From an uncultured Victivallis sp. (lineage in GTDB: Bacteria > Verrucomicrobiota > Lentisphaeria > Victivallales > Victivallaceae): DNA of 41,486 nucleotides. The notes under the pieces were generated by a model. That model worked only from the letters and a program-made list of their open reading frames with translations, had not been told where the DNA came from and did not search any database. Within the stretch, counting starts at the first letter, position 1, and the number at the start of each line of letters is the position of its first letter. This document shows positions 7,034-18,100 of the stretch, piece after piece. Both the position numbers and the translations under genes were made by a program. The stretch is from assembly GCF_944391105.1 (NCBI RefSeq), contig NZ_CALXSK010000036.1, positions 1 to 41,486 on the forward strand, given 5' to 3'.

Positions 7034-10000
7034 TCAGCGGCTGGATCTTGCGGGCCGCATGCGGATGACTGTGCTGGCGAGCGGAGCAACTTCGGTTTCG
7101 GCGGAGAGATATCCCGCTTCTTCGACTCCGGGCAGTACCGCGTTGGTTCCGTGATCGAAGAACTCCGCGCCCGCGACGAGGTTTGCCGCGGCGGCGAAAC
7201 GGACCCGGCACGGGGCGGCCGTGATGTTGAACAGCTGAATCAGCACATCCCCTTCCCGTGTGCGGTAAGGCGTTGCGAATACGTCGACGGTGTCGGTTTT
7301 CACGAGCGGCCGGAAATTTCCTGCGCGGGTGAACAGCTCCCGGGCGAATGCGAGGTACGTTTCCGGTTCTCCCGGATCCCAGCTCGGGCTCTCCCAGCTT
7401 CCGGCGAGGATCAGCAGTGTGCCTTTCCCCACGTTTTTTTCTGCGATGGTGCGGACTCCTTTTTTTATGGAAAGTCCCTTGCCGGAGAGCGTTCCATCCG
7501 GCGCGACTTCGATGCCGAAACGGCGGAAGAAGGTGTGATTGTTCCGTTTGTCGGTTTCGAGCGAGGCGAGAAATACGCCGCCATTCCGGATGAACGACTC
7601 GATGCGGTCGCCGAATTGCGGGGAAAGGTCACGGGTGATGTCGTCGATCAGCAGTCGACACTTCACGTTTCCGTCGTACTCCGGGAAGCGGTCGACCATA
7701 TAGCGGTCGGCATTGATGTTCAGCGCCCGCAGCAGATTCGCGAGCGAATAGTGGGAGCGCGTGGTCGAGTGGAGGCTCTTCGGAAACACGTCCGGCGACT
7801 CCGCGAATCCTGTGTCGAGACTGAAGGCGAATGCGACCGGGTCGGGCAGATATTCCGCGTTGTAGAGCATCTGGTAATATGGTTTCAGCCACGCGATGTT
7901 CTGGGCGGCGGGCTTGCCGCCGAACCACTGGCAGTAGAGCGCATCGTAACATTGCATCATCGCCATCCATTGATAGGAGAGGACATTGTGTTCGTAGGTC
8001 GGGGGGGGCTGATTGCCCTCGTCGCCGTAAGGGAGATCCATCGTCCGCTTCGCGAGCATCCACTTTGCGAAGCTCAGACAGTAACGGTCGCTGGTTTCGT
8101 GGAAGATCGAGCCGGGGGCGAATTCGCGGGAGAGTTTCAGATATTCCGTGGTATTGAGTCCGAGCAGTTTGTGCTCGATCGGGTGGAACGGAACGTTGAA
8201 GGTCAAATGGGCCTTGCAGCCGCTTTCGCGAATTGCGGCGGCGACATCACGCTGAAGGATGCCGAGATCCTGCATGTTCATGCGCGCGAGGCGGGGCAGA
8301 AGCGTCCGGCTCTTGTCCGTCATGACGAGTTCCGGCGTGATCTCCTGCCAGCTGGTGAGCGTTTTTCCGAGCCGGGAGCCGAGTTCGGCAAGCGTGAACT
8401 CCTGTGCGAGTGATTTGCGGAAATTCTGCATGGTCGTCTCGCCGACGGTGAGGTTTTTCGGACCGAGGCCGCTGCGGATGCCGTAGTTTGCGTTGATGCT
8501 GAAGACGGTTTCGGGGAATTCGTTTGCGAGTTTCCCGGCTTCGCGGTAATAAGCGGCAACGCTTTTGCGGTAGAGCGGATCGGCGGGGTCGGGCAGGCGG
8601 GTTTCGGTGACGGTACCGTCCGGAGTGTACTGTTTCAGGTAGACGGCGTTTTCCCGGATGTATTCAGGCTGGGAATTGCCGATGTGATTGCGGAATCCGA
8701 TCTTGAGCCCTTCGCCCGCGATGCGTCGAATCCGTTCGCGCCATCCGGGCCACTCGACTTTGCCGGGTTCGTTTTCGACCCACGGCAGGTGGATTTTGAC
8801 CGAATCGTAACCGAGGCGGCGAATCCGTTCGAAGTCGCCGCGCGGTTCACCGCCCCCGGCGATCATGGTCAGGTGATATGGCCGGTCGGTGGCGGATCTC
8901 TCCGGCAGGAGGCCGAGCAGGCTGCTTTCGGCGTTTCCGGCGGCGATGCGGACCGGTCCGGCTTCTCCCGTCGGGGTGACGATCGCCCGGCCGCCGGAGA
9001 AGTTTCCGCGAACGGCGAGCTTCACGTCTCCGATCTTCACGGATGAATTGCCGCGCTTCAGCGCGACCGGAACGTTCTTTTCCGTATCGGTCGCGGCGGC
9101 GACGGCGTTGTACTCCATCACGGTGACACCGAGTGGTTTACCGGGTTCGAAGGTCGCCTCATCCGGTTCGACGAGGGCGACGCGGGAGTTCTCAGGCGGT
9201 TCGATGGTGACGCCGAGCAGGGCGAAGCTGCGCCGGTCGCCGGGCATCTGGTAGGCGATGATTTCGCGGATCTTCTTCTCCGGATGCGGATTCAGAATCG
9301 AGGCGGAATAGAGCGCGTCCCATGAGACGCCGAAGGGCGGGCGCGGCAGATAGTGGACCTGTCCGCGTGTGAAGCCGGGCGGTCCCCACCAGGTGAAGTC
9401 CGCCGAACCGCGCGGGAGATAGCCGTCGCGCCAGACGCCGCAGTTCCAGCGGAGCACCGCGAATACCGGTTCGGTGGAGTTGTCCGCGTAGACGATGAGC
9501 CAGGTCGCGGCGAGGGGAGAGTCGCCCGGCTGCTGCGGTCCGGCGGCGTGCAGGAAATGGATCGTTCCGGCAGCGGTTCCGACCGGAATCGCGACCGACG
9601 GCAGTTCCGGCCCCAGCAGCGTCGGCGAAAGCACGTAGGGAACCTCGCCGTACTCACGGCGCTCTCCTGCGCGGAACGGAGAATTTGAACCGGGAAACCA
9701 GCCACGCCCCTCCTCCGGCGTCTCCCACGCGAGCGTGGCGGATTCCCCGATTCGGACGAGGCGCGACGTTGCGCGCGCGGCGGGCGTGAATGGCTCGATC
9801 CCCTTCAGAGGGGAGCCCGTGAGAACAGGTTCCCCGAACCGGAGTTCCTCGTTCGCGGCGGGAGCGACCGTGACGAAAAAGAGGTTGTCCCCGGAGAGGT
9901 GCGGCAGAATCCAGTTGCGCTGGCTCCGGTTGCGCGTGACGAGATCTGTGAGCCAGACGGAACGCGGTTTGTATGTTGCTTTCCCGGCAGGGGTGGGGTT

Positions 10001-10906
10001 GTCCCAGACGAGCGTTTCGCCAAGTTCGATCGTCTCGGCGGACCCGGGGCGGACGGCGCTCAGTTTCAGCGCGCCCGAGGAGCGCCATTCGAGTCTGGGA
10101 TCGATCATATTCAGCGGTCCCCGGATGCCGAAGAGCGCCCGGCCGCCGGGAGCGATGCGCAACGTGCCGTCTTCCGCGCGGGAGCCGTTTTCGAGCAGCA
10201 GAAGACAGATCGACCGATCCGTTTCGGAGGCGATCTTCTGTCGTTGCAGATAGACCGGAGCGAAGGCGCCGACAACTTCGTTCTCCCAGGTTTGCGTGAA
10301 ATTCGTCAGTTCAATCCTGCTGCCGGTCATTTTGGGCGTGTCGAACGAGATGCTTGCGGTCGCCGCTCCTGCCGGCGCATTTTCGACCGCGTAGAGCTCG
10401 GTCGGCTGTGACGCTCCTTCGGGAAGGAACAAGAACGAGAGTCGCTCTCCTTTGCGTTCGATGATGAGCGTTCCCGAGCGTGCCCGGCTCGAAGTGGTTT
10501 TTTCCTGTTTTTTTCCGGCGATGTTCAGCTGGCAGTTGAACTGTTCGTCGCCGAGTTTCTGCTGTCTGCGGTAGAGCACGGCGTTCCACGCCTTCTCCTT
10601 GACGGAGGTGACGTTGAGCCGCAGGCTGTTCCAGTGGTCCTGCCGCAGAATGCGGAAGGTGAGCGAAACGCGGAAGTCTCCGTCCATCGCCTTCGGGGAT
10701 TCGAGTGTCGTCCAGCGGTACTTCGAGGGGTCGGGTCGGGTTGTGTCGTAGTGCAGTGCAGAGCCGGACTGCACCAGCGGCGCGGACTCTCCCCGCACAA
10801 GCCACCCGGCGGTTCCGCCGGAGAAGTCGCTGGTGAATTCTCCGGCCCCGGCGGCAGCGGCCACACCCGCGCCGAACAGGCAGAGCAGAAGTTTCGAGAG
10901 AGACAT
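7034..10906 (-). CDS. Large secreted GH42-like glycosidase-family protein
   Basis: This exported protein has 1290 aa. Residues 4-20 are a signal peptide. Residues 22-210 look like a concanavalin-type beta sandwich and 210-670 are further beta-rich domains. Residues 675-1030 form a TIM barrel whose segments FERIRRLGYDSVKIHLPWVE and NFRKSL...LGSRLG...SWQEI match the layout of GH42 beta-galactosidases. Residues 1040-1190 resemble the GATase-like trimerisation domain of GH42, and a small beta domain ends the protein. At the usual acid/base position (IDNEYG in GH42) it reads INANYG (804-809), so that Glu is missing; GDEGN (961-965) could supply the nucleophile. Start 10906 has AGGA 8 nt upstream. 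It is the last gene after the regulator and pseudopilin. Activity is uncertain. Confidence 0.7.
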   Translation of the reverse strand: MSLSKLLLCLFGAGVAAAAGAGEFTSDFSGGTAGWLVRGESAPLVQSGSALHYDTTRPDPSKYRWTTLESPKAMDGDFRVSLTFRILRQDHWNSLRLNVTSVKEKAWNAVLYRRQQKLGDEQFNCQLNIAGKKQEKTTSSRARSGTLIIERKGERLSFLFLPEGASQPTELYAVENAPAGAATASISFDTPKMTGSRIELTNFTQTWENEVVGAFAPVYLQRQKIASETDRSICLLLLENGSRAEDGTLRIAPGGRALFGIRGPLNMIDPRLEWRSSGALKLSAVRPGSAETIELGETLVWDNPTPAGKATYKPRSVWLTDLVTRNRSQRNWILPHLSGDNLFFVTVAPAANEELRFGEPVLTGSPLKGIEPFTPAARATSRLVRIGESATLAWETPEEGRGWFPGSNSPFRAGERREYGEVPYVLSPTLLGPELPSVAIPVGTAAGTIHFLHAAGPQQPGDSPLAATWLIVYADNSTEPVFAVLRWNCGVWRDGYLPRGSADFTWWGPPGFTRGQVHYLPRPPFGVSWDALYSASILNPHPEKKIREIIAYQMPGDRRSFALLGVTIEPPENSRVALVEPDEATFEPGKPLGVTVMEYNAVAAATDTEKNVPVALKRGNSSVKIGDVKLAVRGNFSGGRAIVTPTGEAGPVRIAAGNAESSLLGLLPERSATDRPYHLTMIAGGGEPRGDFERIRRLGYDSVKIHLPWVENEPGKVEWPGWRERIRRIAGEGLKIGFRNHIGNSQPEYIRENAVYLKQYTPDGTVTETRLPDPADPLYRKSVAAYYREAGKLANEFPETVFSINANYGIRSGLGPKNLTVGETTMQNFRKSLAQEFTLAELGSRLGKTLTSWQEITPELVMTDKSRTLLPRLARMNMQDLGILQRDVAAAIRESGCKAHLTFNVPFHPIEHKLLGLNTTEYLKLSREFAPGSIFHETSDRYCLSFAKWMLAKRTMDLPYGDEGNQPPPTYEHNVLSYQWMAMMQCYDALYCQWFGGKPAAQNIAWLKPYYQMLYNAEYLPDPVAFAFSLDTGFAESPDVFPKSLHSTTRSHYSLANLLRALNINADRYMVDRFPEYDGNVKCRLLIDDITRDLSPQFGDRIESFIRNGGVFLASLETDKRNNHTFFRRFGIEVAPDGTLSGKGLSIKKGVRTIAEKNVGKGTLLILAGSWESPSWDPGEPETYLAFARELFTRAGNFRPLVKTDTVDVFATPYRTREGDVLIQLFNITAAPCRVRFAAAANLVAGAEFFDHGTNAVLPGVEEAGYLSAETEVAPLASTVIRMRPARSSR

Positions 10907-10925
10907 GTTCAGATTCCTTTCCTGG

Positions 10926-11591
10926 CTACCAGTTGAACGTTCGGGTCGATTCGCTGCGTTCGGGAGCGATTTCGATGCGGGTGGATGTGAGGCTTCCGTC
11001 TGTGAAGAGGACATTCATGGATTTGTTGTGCCGTTTATCCCAGGCTAGCGTGATCGCGGTCCAGTTATTCCATTCGTATCCGTTGTGTGTCCAAGGGCTC
11101 ATGCGGAAAGAGCCTGCAACATTGCTCTCTACAACCATGACTTTGCGCTTCGAAGCGAGCGCGCGTTCCGTGCGGTTTGCCTCACTTTCGAGTTTTGCGC
11201 TCATGACGTAACTGACACCTTGAAGCGCCGGATCCATGACCGTGGGGCACAAATAGGTCTTGCACAGGTGATAGCTGTTCGGATCTTCCTTGAATCCGCT
11301 CGAATCGATGTAGCGGAAGAGGTCACTGCGCCAGTTGATCGCGCCGGGAGTGTTGCGTGTCCACGGTTTCGGCAGCCTGCCGTAGTCGTTCAAATAGAGC
11401 ATGAATGCCAGTCCGATCTGTTTCATATTGTTGGCGCAGGCACTGGTTTTGGCCCGTTCGCGCGCCTGATTGAGGGCGGGCAGCAGCATCGAGGCCAGGA
11501 TGGCAATGATTGCAATTACGACAAGAAGTTCAATCAATGTAAAACTTCTCTTCTTCTCTGTTTGGGTTTCCTTTGCGATCGGCTGGTTCAT
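10926..11591 (-). CDS. Pseudopilin-like protein with H-X9-DG motif
   Basis: This is a pilin-like protein of 221 aa. A 16-residue leader ending in KKRS is followed by [18 protein letters not shown], so Ser sits before the cleavage point and Glu is at +5. The C-terminal domain ends with His-9 residues-Asp-Gly ([12 protein letters not shown]), the processing-associated motif of PVC-group pseudopilins. The start overlaps the regulator stop by ATGA, and AAGGAG lies 9 nt upstream within that gene, so translation is coupled. The GH42-like gene starts 19 bp after its stop. Co-production with a secreted enzyme suggests a role in displaying or exporting it (inference). Confidence 0.88.
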   Translation of the reverse strand: MNQPIAKETQTEKKRSFTLIELLVVIAIIAILASMLLPALNQARERAKTSACANNMKQIGLAFMLYLNDYGRLPKPWTRNTPGAINWRSDLFRYIDSSGFKEDPNSYHLCKTYLCPTVMDPALQGVSYVMSAKLESEANRTERALASKRKVMVVESNVAGSFRMSPWTHNGYEWNNWTAITLAWDKRHNKSMNVLFTDGSLTSTRIEIAPERSESTRTFNW

Positions 11592-12676
11592 GATCTTGGC
11601 TCCTTCGGGGTTGAATGAAACATCGAAGATGGATCCGGATTCAGATTTCGGTATTTCAGAACGACGTTCACGGCGGCGTCCACGGGTTCGGGCGAAGTTT
11701 CCGCCAGTTGTCTGGCGATTTCCGCAACGGCGGCGTCCGCGGCTTGCCGGTAGGGGCGGTCCAGAACGAGACAGGGCAGGGAAATCGAGTCGGCGAAATC
11801 TTCCATCACCACGATTCGACACTTCGTGATCGGGTCGATGTTGTGTTGTCGCAGAAGTTCAACGGCAGCGGAACCACCGCTCCAGCCGATGATGAGAGTG
11901 TCCGGGGTCTCCTTGCTCAGGAGTTCCGCAAGCGTTTCGCGGTAGTGATGTTGGGAAAATATAACGCCGCGGCAGGCCGGAAGAAACCGTTCCATGAGCT
12001 CTTTGTCTCTGGTCGTCGATGCGGCGTGGCCTTCATTGGGCGGGCACAGCCGGACGATGTGGTTGCGTTTTTCCGCAGCGAGGAGCGCTGCGAGTTGCCG
12101 GATGGCGGCGGCGGAATCGAAGAGGATGCTGCTGAAACCCGGAACTTTGCGGTCGATGGTGACGATGCGGATTCCGAGTTCCCGGAGTTTTTCGAGCAGT
12201 TCGATCGACGGGTAACTGTTGGAAGCCCAGACGAGACCGTCGAGATTGGAATCGCGAATCTCCGTGAAGAGACACGTTTCGTTGCCGGACATGCGGGTGA
12301 GGAACCGGACGTTGAATCCCCCCGCCGCCGCCGCAAGCCCCATCTCGGAAAGCATCCGGATGGCGGGGATGTCGTAGTAGAAGTTGTCGCCGTATCCGTA
12401 GATGAGGCCGATCAGAGGGATCCGGCTGTCGGAATCATCTCCGAATGCGCGGGCGGGATTGGTGAAGGTTCCGACCCCGCGCCGCCCGATGAGCCATCCT
12501 TCACGGACGAGCCCTTCGAGCGCGATGCGTGCGGTGCGTCGCGCAACCCCGAAGCGGGCGGCGAGTTCCGCCGAGGAGGGGACCTTCACCGAACTGCCGC
12601 CGCCGCGGTAGATAAGCCCCAGAATGTAGGTGCGGATCTTCCAGCGTTCCGTGGTTTTTATTTTTTCGGTTTCCAA
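11588..12676 (-). CDS. GntR-headed regulator with LacI-type sugar-sensing domain
   Basis: This is a 362-aa transcription factor. Residues 10-72 form a GntR winged helix ([19 protein letters not shown]... then [12 protein letters not shown]). Residues 88-345 are a periplasmic-binding-protein type I domain as in LacI family members, the same combination as AraR of Bacillus. It probably senses a sugar released from the target of its operon and controls the pseudopilin and GH42-like genes behind it. The start is TTG at 12676 with GGAG 7 nt upstream. The stop overlaps the pseudopilin start by 4 bp. It is transcribed from a TTGACA promoter with a near-palindromic site at its start point, consistent with autoregulation. 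Confidence 0.88.
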   Translation of the reverse strand: METEKIKTTERWKIRTYILGLIYRGGGSSVKVPSSAELAARFGVARRTARIALEGLVREGWLIGRRGVGTFTNPARAFGDDSDSRIPLIGLIYGYGDNFYYDIPAIRMLSEMGLAAAAGGFNVRFLTRMSGNETCLFTEIRDSNLDGLVWASNSYPSIELLEKLRELGIRIVTIDRKVPGFSSILFDSAAAIRQLAALLAAEKRNHIVRLCPPNEGHAASTTRDKELMERFLPACRGVIFSQHHYRETLAELLSKETPDTLIIGWSGGSAAVELLRQHNIDPITKCRIVVMEDFADSISLPCLVLDRPYRQAADAAVAEIARQLAETSPEPVDAAVNVVLKYRNLNPDPSSMFHSTPKEPRS

Positions 12677-12706
12677 TTTCGTCTCCGGTTTTTCTAAATC
12701 AGGGTG

Positions 12707-12719
12707 GCCAACTGGTGGC
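12707..12719. promoter_or_regulatory. Near-palindromic operator candidate GCCAACTGGTGGC
   Basis: This 13-bp inverted repeat has one mismatched pair and also carries the direct repeat GGTGGC (12703-12708 and 12714-12719). It lies at the predicted start site of the minus-strand regulator gene, so that regulator may bind it. Confidence 0.4.
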
Positions 12720-12726
12720 TATTGAT

Positions 12727-12756
12727 ATTATGGGTAAAAAACCATACTAATGTCAA
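12727..12756 (-). promoter_or_regulatory. Promoter of the minus-strand regulator operon
   Basis: On the minus strand TTGACA (12756-12751) and CATAAT (12732-12727) are separated by 18 bp. The start would be near 12720, giving a 44-nt leader to the TTG start at 12676. The 289-bp divergent region 12677-12965 holds this promoter and the opposing one at 12907-12935. Confidence 0.65.
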
Positions 12757-12906
12757 GAGGTTCGGGAAAAAGATTTCGAAAAAACTTTTTTTGTTGAAAA
12801 GCCGGGAGTGATTGAAATGGGATAATTGTACATTTGAATAATAATAGTGATTTTGATGGCTTGCTGGTTTTTCAGCATGTTTTTTTGCTTTTTTTTGAGA
12901 TGAACC

Positions 12907-12935
12907 TTGACATTTTGCAAAAAATATGTCATAAT
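12907..12935 (+). promoter_or_regulatory. Promoter of the plus-strand regulator operon
   Basis: A consensus TTGACA (12907-12912) is followed after 17 bp by CATAAT (12930-12935). The start would be near 12942, 24 nt before the ATG at 12966. The spacer shares TTTGCA and GTCATAATAT with the promoter at 20797-20825, more than two unrelated sigma-70 promoters need share. Confidence 0.75.
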
Positions 12936-12965
12936 ATTGTACAGATGATTAAAAAAGGCGAAGAG

Positions 12966-14345
12966 ATGCGCAATACGACAAAGATTCATGAATTCATAGA
13001 AACGATCGCGGAGTTGATCCGAACGGGGGCTCCCGGATTCATCGACCGTCTGCCGAGCCGGCGTGAACTTGCCGCACAGTACGGCATCTCGCCTGCATCC
13101 GTTCAGATTGCGTTGCAGGAGCTGGAGAAACGCGGACTTGTGACGAATATTCCGCAGAAAGGCAGCCGGGTTGCCGTGCGTCCCGGAGCCGCGGGAGTTG
13201 CAACTTCCGAGCGGAGGGAGGTCGTTGAGGTCACCGTTTTCGAAAACCTGCCGCATCAGACCGCGTTCTGGCTGGAACGTTTCCGCGATTTTGAACGGCG
13301 AAATCCCGGTTTTGAGGTGCGGGCGCGGTTTTGTGACTCCAAGGCGGCAATTCCGGAGGGAACCCGCGTGGCGCTTCGGCTGCCGCGACGTGACGGGCTG
13401 CCGCCCGCTGTTCCTCTGAACGAAATTTTCGGGAACGAGCGATTTGACAGGGTGCGGCATTCAGCGCTCGCACAATTTTCCGACTGGGATTGGAGTTTGT
13501 TCCTGCCGTACCAGGTGCAGATGCACGCATTCATCTACCGCGGCCCGGACTCCAATCCGCTCGTGCCGGCCCGGGATGAGACGGTCACCGCCTGGCTGGA
13601 ACGGGTGTATGCCCGGCTCGGAGAACGGAGCCTGCTTCCGCCGAGGAATGACTGGCTGGCCGCCTGTTGCGGTGTCGTTGACCTGGTTGGCCGTTCTCTT
13701 GCCGGGATTGAGAGCAGTCCAGAGCTTTCTTCCTATTTCAACTCGCTGGCGTTTTATGCGCAGAAAAATCTGATCAATCATGAAATTTCTCCGGAGGAGC
13801 CGCATGCTCATTTGTTGCAGAGCGGCCGTCTTGCCGGGTTGATTGATTTTACTCATCATTGGAACAGCTTCCGCCTTCTTGAACAGGGCAATGAGTTCCA
13901 GATTGGACCGTTGCCTTTTGCTCCCGGGGCTGCAAACGGAGTATTTATCGCTCATTCCGCGTTGTTCGGAACAGACCGGGTTCATTCTTCAGAACAGCAT
14001 TTCTTTGAATACCTGGTTTCTCCTGATTTCCAATTTGCACAGATGGACGCTCTCATGGGGCTCTCGCCGTTCCTGAAACTTTTGAAGGAAGAACAGAGCC
14101 GCATCCCGAAACTTGCTCCGCTGATCGAACAATTTCAACGTCAGCCGTTTCGGCGTTGTTCCGAGGAACCTTGGGCTGAGTTGAGTGAACTTTTGATGGA
14201 ACCGGTCCTGCTTCCTCTGATTATGGGCGAAATTTCCGCGAAAGAAGGTGAACGGGCCGCCTGTCCGGTTGTAAAACGATTTTTTCAAAGCAGGAATTCT
14301 GCCCGCAAACGTAATCTGCGCAGTTTTTTGCGTGAAGTTGTTTGA
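12966..14345 (+). CDS. GntR-headed regulator with solute-binding-protein-like sensor
   Basis: The protein has 459 aa. Residues 5-72 are a GntR winged helix ([32 protein letters not shown]). Residues 88-455 do not look like any standard GntR effector domain but resemble a family 1 extracellular solute-binding protein. [18 protein letters not shown] (101-118) matches the N-terminal signature of such proteins, and [11 protein letters not shown]...MGLSPFL matches their C-terminal hinge region. There is no signal peptide, so it would sense sugar in the cytoplasm. The ATG at 12966 was chosen because it follows a purine-rich GGCGAAGAG and fits the domain; an ATG at 12945 is possible. It probably controls the secreted-protein genes behind it. 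The sensor assignment is inference. Confidence 0.75.
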   Translation: MRNTTKIHEFIETIAELIRTGAPGFIDRLPSRRELAAQYGISPASVQIALQELEKRGLVTNIPQKGSRVAVRPGAAGVATSERREVVEVTVFENLPHQTAFWLERFRDFERRNPGFEVRARFCDSKAAIPEGTRVALRLPRRDGLPPAVPLNEIFGNERFDRVRHSALAQFSDWDWSLFLPYQVQMHAFIYRGPDSNPLVPARDETVTAWLERVYARLGERSLLPPRNDWLAACCGVVDLVGRSLAGIESSPELSSYFNSLAFYAQKNLINHEISPEEPHAHLLQSGRLAGLIDFTHHWNSFRLLEQGNEFQIGPLPFAPGAANGVFIAHSALFGTDRVHSSEQHFFEYLVSPDFQFAQMDALMGLSPFLKLLKEEQSRIPKLAPLIEQFQRQPFRRCSEEPWAELSELLMEPVLLPLIMGEISAKEGERAACPVVKRFFQSRNSARKRNLRSFLREVV

Positions 14346-14428
14346 ACGAAATTCTTGGTGCGAAAAGAGACCGAAGCAGTTTGCTTGATTGGGGATTGCA
14401 TTGTTTTCAAAATGGAAAGGAAAGGTCG

Positions 14429-15145
14429 ATGAAAACATTAAAATTCACATTAATTGAATTGTTGGTTGTAATTGCTATTATTGCGATTCTAGCCTCCATG
14501 CTGCTGCCGGCCTTGAATCAGGCCCGCAACCGGGCGAAATCGATTGCCTGCGTCAACAATCTTAAACAGATCGGCGTGGCACTCTTGAATTATGATACGG
14601 GAGAGTGGTTTCCTCCTCGCAAGGATTCTGCGACAGAGTTTTTTTCCTGGGAGGAGTACATCGTTGCCGCTTCCGGAGGGGATGGCAGGCATGAGCAGAG
14701 ATTTTCCACCTCAGTCAAATATCTTTCCTGTCCGTTGGATCCTCTTCTTCCTGCTGGAGGAAAAAAGACAAAATTAAGTTATGCGTTCAACAACGGGCGC
14801 AGCGCGGACTATGTTCTGACCACAGGCAATCAGCCGATTCCGAACAATCGGGCATTTCGGCTGGATAAGGTGAAGATCAATTCGCCCGAACTGGCTGCCT
14901 CGAATCAGCGGGGTAATGCTGTGTTATTGGCCGATCGTTACAGGGATGGCGGTGAGTCTCAGAATCAATACAGTACGGGGCCGACGGCTGCATGGTGGGA
15001 TTTCAATGAGGAAAACGGTCATCCCGGTCAGGGGGGAAAACGCAATGCCTTGATGTCGGGTTTGCATGTCATGTCGGTTCCGTCCGCTGCATTCTTTACC
15101 GAATCATTGAAGCGTAATTATTTTGACTGGCAGATAGGGTATTGA
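14429..15145 (+). CDS. Pseudopilin-like protein, short leader, degenerate tail motif
   Basis: This is a pilin-like protein of 238 aa. The leader is only MKTLK before [18 protein letters not shown], so Lys sits at -1, where prepilin peptidases normally want Gly, Ala or Ser. The usual H-X9-DG tail is replaced by a degenerate version ([13 protein letters not shown], with Asp changed to Ser and spacing altered). GGAAAGGAAAGG precedes the ATG. The coding sequence is AT-richer than its neighbours, especially in the first 100 bp. It lies 83 bp after the regulator and 3 bp before the 1233-aa secreted protein, with which it is probably cotranslated. Confidence 0.82.
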   Translation: MKTLKFTLIELLVVIAIIAILASMLLPALNQARNRAKSIACVNNLKQIGVALLNYDTGEWFPPRKDSATEFFSWEEYIVAASGGDGRHEQRFSTSVKYLSCPLDPLLPAGGKKTKLSYAFNNGRSADYVLTTGNQPIPNNRAFRLDKVKINSPELAASNQRGNAVLLADRYRDGGESQNQYSTGPTAAWWDFNEENGHPGQGGKRNALMSGLHVMSVPSAAFFTESLKRNYFDWQIGY

Positions 15146-15148
15146 GAC

Positions 15149-18100
15149 ATGTTTCTGAACAAATTTGAATGGTTGTTCTGCATCATACTGCTTTCGGGAG
15201 TCGCTGCGTCGGCGGCGCGGGTGGAGTGCGTGAACGTGGATCCGAAGAAGGCCGCGGCGTTTCGCGCCGGAGCGGGAAGGGAATCCCTCGGGGTCGACCG
15301 GAGTTCCGGGTTCGACCAGCTTCCGGAAATTCTTGTCTGGCAGTCCGATTCCGCCGGTGCACAGCTCGACGGGCCGCTCTTTGAACGGATTGCCGAACAT
15401 GTCCGGCGTGGTCATTCCCTGCTGATTACCTTGGGGCGGAATCCCGGCAGCGCCGCGTTCCGGTTTTCGCCGATCTCGCCGACCACGGCCTGGCAGAGTT
15501 TGATGCAGCTCGGGTATCGCGGTAACGCCGAGCCCGGTATCGGAACAGGGAAGTATGATCAGAAATTCTTCCGGAGATCTCCCGTATTCCGCACGAATTA
15601 CCGCTGGCGGATGCGCCCTGTTCATGCTGTGGAACGCGGGGAGAGCCGCCTCGAATGCCTCAAGCGCGAAGTCCCGTACCTGAAGATTCCGCGTCAGGCC
15701 GGCGAAGGGTTTTTCAGTCGTCCGTTGCTGAACCGGAACTGGAAAACCCGGTTATGGGCGGCGGATTCCGGAGAGGAGTCTCTGCTCATCACCGGAGAAT
15801 ACGGGGCGGGCCGTGTCGCGGTATTCGCCTCGGAACTCAATGCCGGAACACCGGAATTCTGGGCGGATGTTCTCCGTTTTCTTGCAGAGGCCAGACCTGT
15901 TGACGGCAAAACGCCCGCCGTCGAAGAGATCGGATTTTCCATCGACCGCGCGCGGCGCGCCATTCGGATTTCCGCACGCAATCCGGGCCGTGTCGAATTG
16001 AAACTCCCCGTGGTGGTCCGGCTTTCCGGCTGGGATGGCACGCTGCTGGATGATCTCAATGGAGTCTTGCGCCTTGCCCCCGGAAAGCGGGGGGAACTCG
16101 TGCTGACACTGCCCCCGTCGGGCCCGCTCGCTCCGCAGCAGCTCGAGCTTTATGATGCGTTCCGGCTTCGCACGGCGGTTCTCTCTCCCGCCGGCGATGC
16201 GGTTCTGGCGGAAAAGGCGCTTCTTGCCGACTTTACGCCGGAATATTCCACTCGACTCTCTTCCGATGAGCTTTCCGAAAAAAAACGGACGCTTCCCGGA
16301 CCGCGGCCGGAACAGCTCCGCATGGAGTGCCGTGGCGGATTCCGCGTTTCCAATTATGCGTATCTCCCCGGTGAAACGGCCAATGTAACGCTTGAACTCA
16401 GTCGCAATTTTCGCAATCTCGCCCCTTTCGGGGAGTGCTCCGCCCGCATGTTGAATGACCTTGCGTCGTCCGACATGGAACGGCGGGACATGATTCATGA
16501 TTCGGCGATCTGGCGCGGAGAACAGGGAAAGACGAATCGCATCACATTCCGTTTTCCGGAACCGGTCCGCTTGAGCCGGGTTGTACTTTATGGAGCCTCA
16601 GACCGGCGGAAGGGCGTGATCGTCACGCCCGGCGCACTCGTGCTTCGCGCCGACGGAAGAGAGGTCTGCCGGCGCGACCGTCTTGATGCCGATTTTCGGA
16701 ATCTGCGTGCCGAACTGGATTTCGATCCGGCGGAAGCGAAAGAGTGGGTGTTCGAATTCCCCTGGCGTGAGAATGGCCGAAGCGGACCGAAGCGCGTGGA
16801 GCCCTCCCTCACGGAGATCGAACTGTTCGGCGCCGCTGATCCGGCGGTTTCCAGAGAGGAGAAGAAAACTCTCACGCTCCGGCTGCTGATCCCGGGCAGA
16901 CGATCGGTGAATGTTGCAACTCTCTCCGGAATCAGGCTCGCATCGGGAACACAGTTGCGCCGGGTGTTTCCGGTTCGGCTGCCGACGCTGCCGCCACACG
17001 GTATTGCACCGTGCCGGGTGGAGGCGGTGGATGACGGCGGTACGGTTGTCGCCTCTCTGCCGCTGCTGGTCATCGAGCCCGCCGCGCCGCTGCGGAACAT
17101 TGCCGAGACGCGTCCGGATCAGAATACGTTCAAGGTTCCTGCGATTGTGACCCGCGGCGTTCGTTCCTATTTCGCGCTCGGCACGGGATCCCGCGACACC
17201 CGGGGCCACTGGGGAGAACCGGAGGACAAAGTCTACTGTTACGCGAACCGGATCAAGCAGGTGCGGCGCAGCACCGCCGTTGCTCCGGAGAAGCTGTTTC
17301 TCTCGGAGAACGATTTCAGCCATTATGCGAATCCGTGGGGATGTTTCCCGAACGGACTGCGTTTTTTCGAAGTGGCCGGCCCGTCGCTTGTTGCCATGAA
17401 CCATGAACTCGCCGCGTGGAAGAATGCGGAGATCATCGATATTTCCAACAGCGACCGCTGGGACACCGGACCGTCGTCGGATTCGATGTATTCGATGCTG
17501 GAAATTGTCGAGTTCGACCGGCATCTGCGCCGTTCCGGGCAGCCCGGATTGAGCGGGCGGACCAGGAAGGAACTGCTGCAGGAGATCGACCGCTCCTTCC
17601 GTGGTCCGTTTGCGCGCTGGCAGCTCGACAACTATTTGAAGTCATTTCGTGCCTTGCGCTCGGCCATCGAAAGCGGAAAAAAGCGCATGGTCATGAATGG
17701 ACAGGGCATCCCGCTCCTGCCTCCGGAGGCGGCGGCCGAGATCGGGGCGTGTCTCTCCGGGATGTCGGACGACGACACCTGGGGCGCGCATCAGGAGGAT
17801 TTCGCTCTGACCGCCGGGCGGCAGATGATTCATCAGGCGTTTAACCCGGAATGGAAGCTCCGGGCGAATTTTGTCTGGGGATGGGACAATACGTTGCTGA
17901 ACAATCCGCACTGGTTTGGTCCGGTCGGCACGACGGAAAGCTCACGCCGCCATCAGCTGGTTCGTGGCTGGCGCGGCACCCTGCGATCGGACGGAAGTTA
18001 CGGTTCCATGCACACTTACGGTTACGGGATGAATGGATACAGCTCCTATGTGCAGAACGCCAATGACTGGCAGCAGAACTGGAACGCGGCTGAACGACAA

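Noticed and set aside
6920..8413. 497-aa open frame on the plus strand
   Set aside because: It covers the end of the small anchored gene and the antisense of the GH42-like gene. Composition is Arg/Gly-biased with no motif.
12753..13460. 235-aa open frame on the minus strand in the divergent region
   Set aside because: It runs through both promoters and the regulator gene on the other strand, and ends in low-complexity Lys/Asn/Ile sequence from AT-rich DNA.
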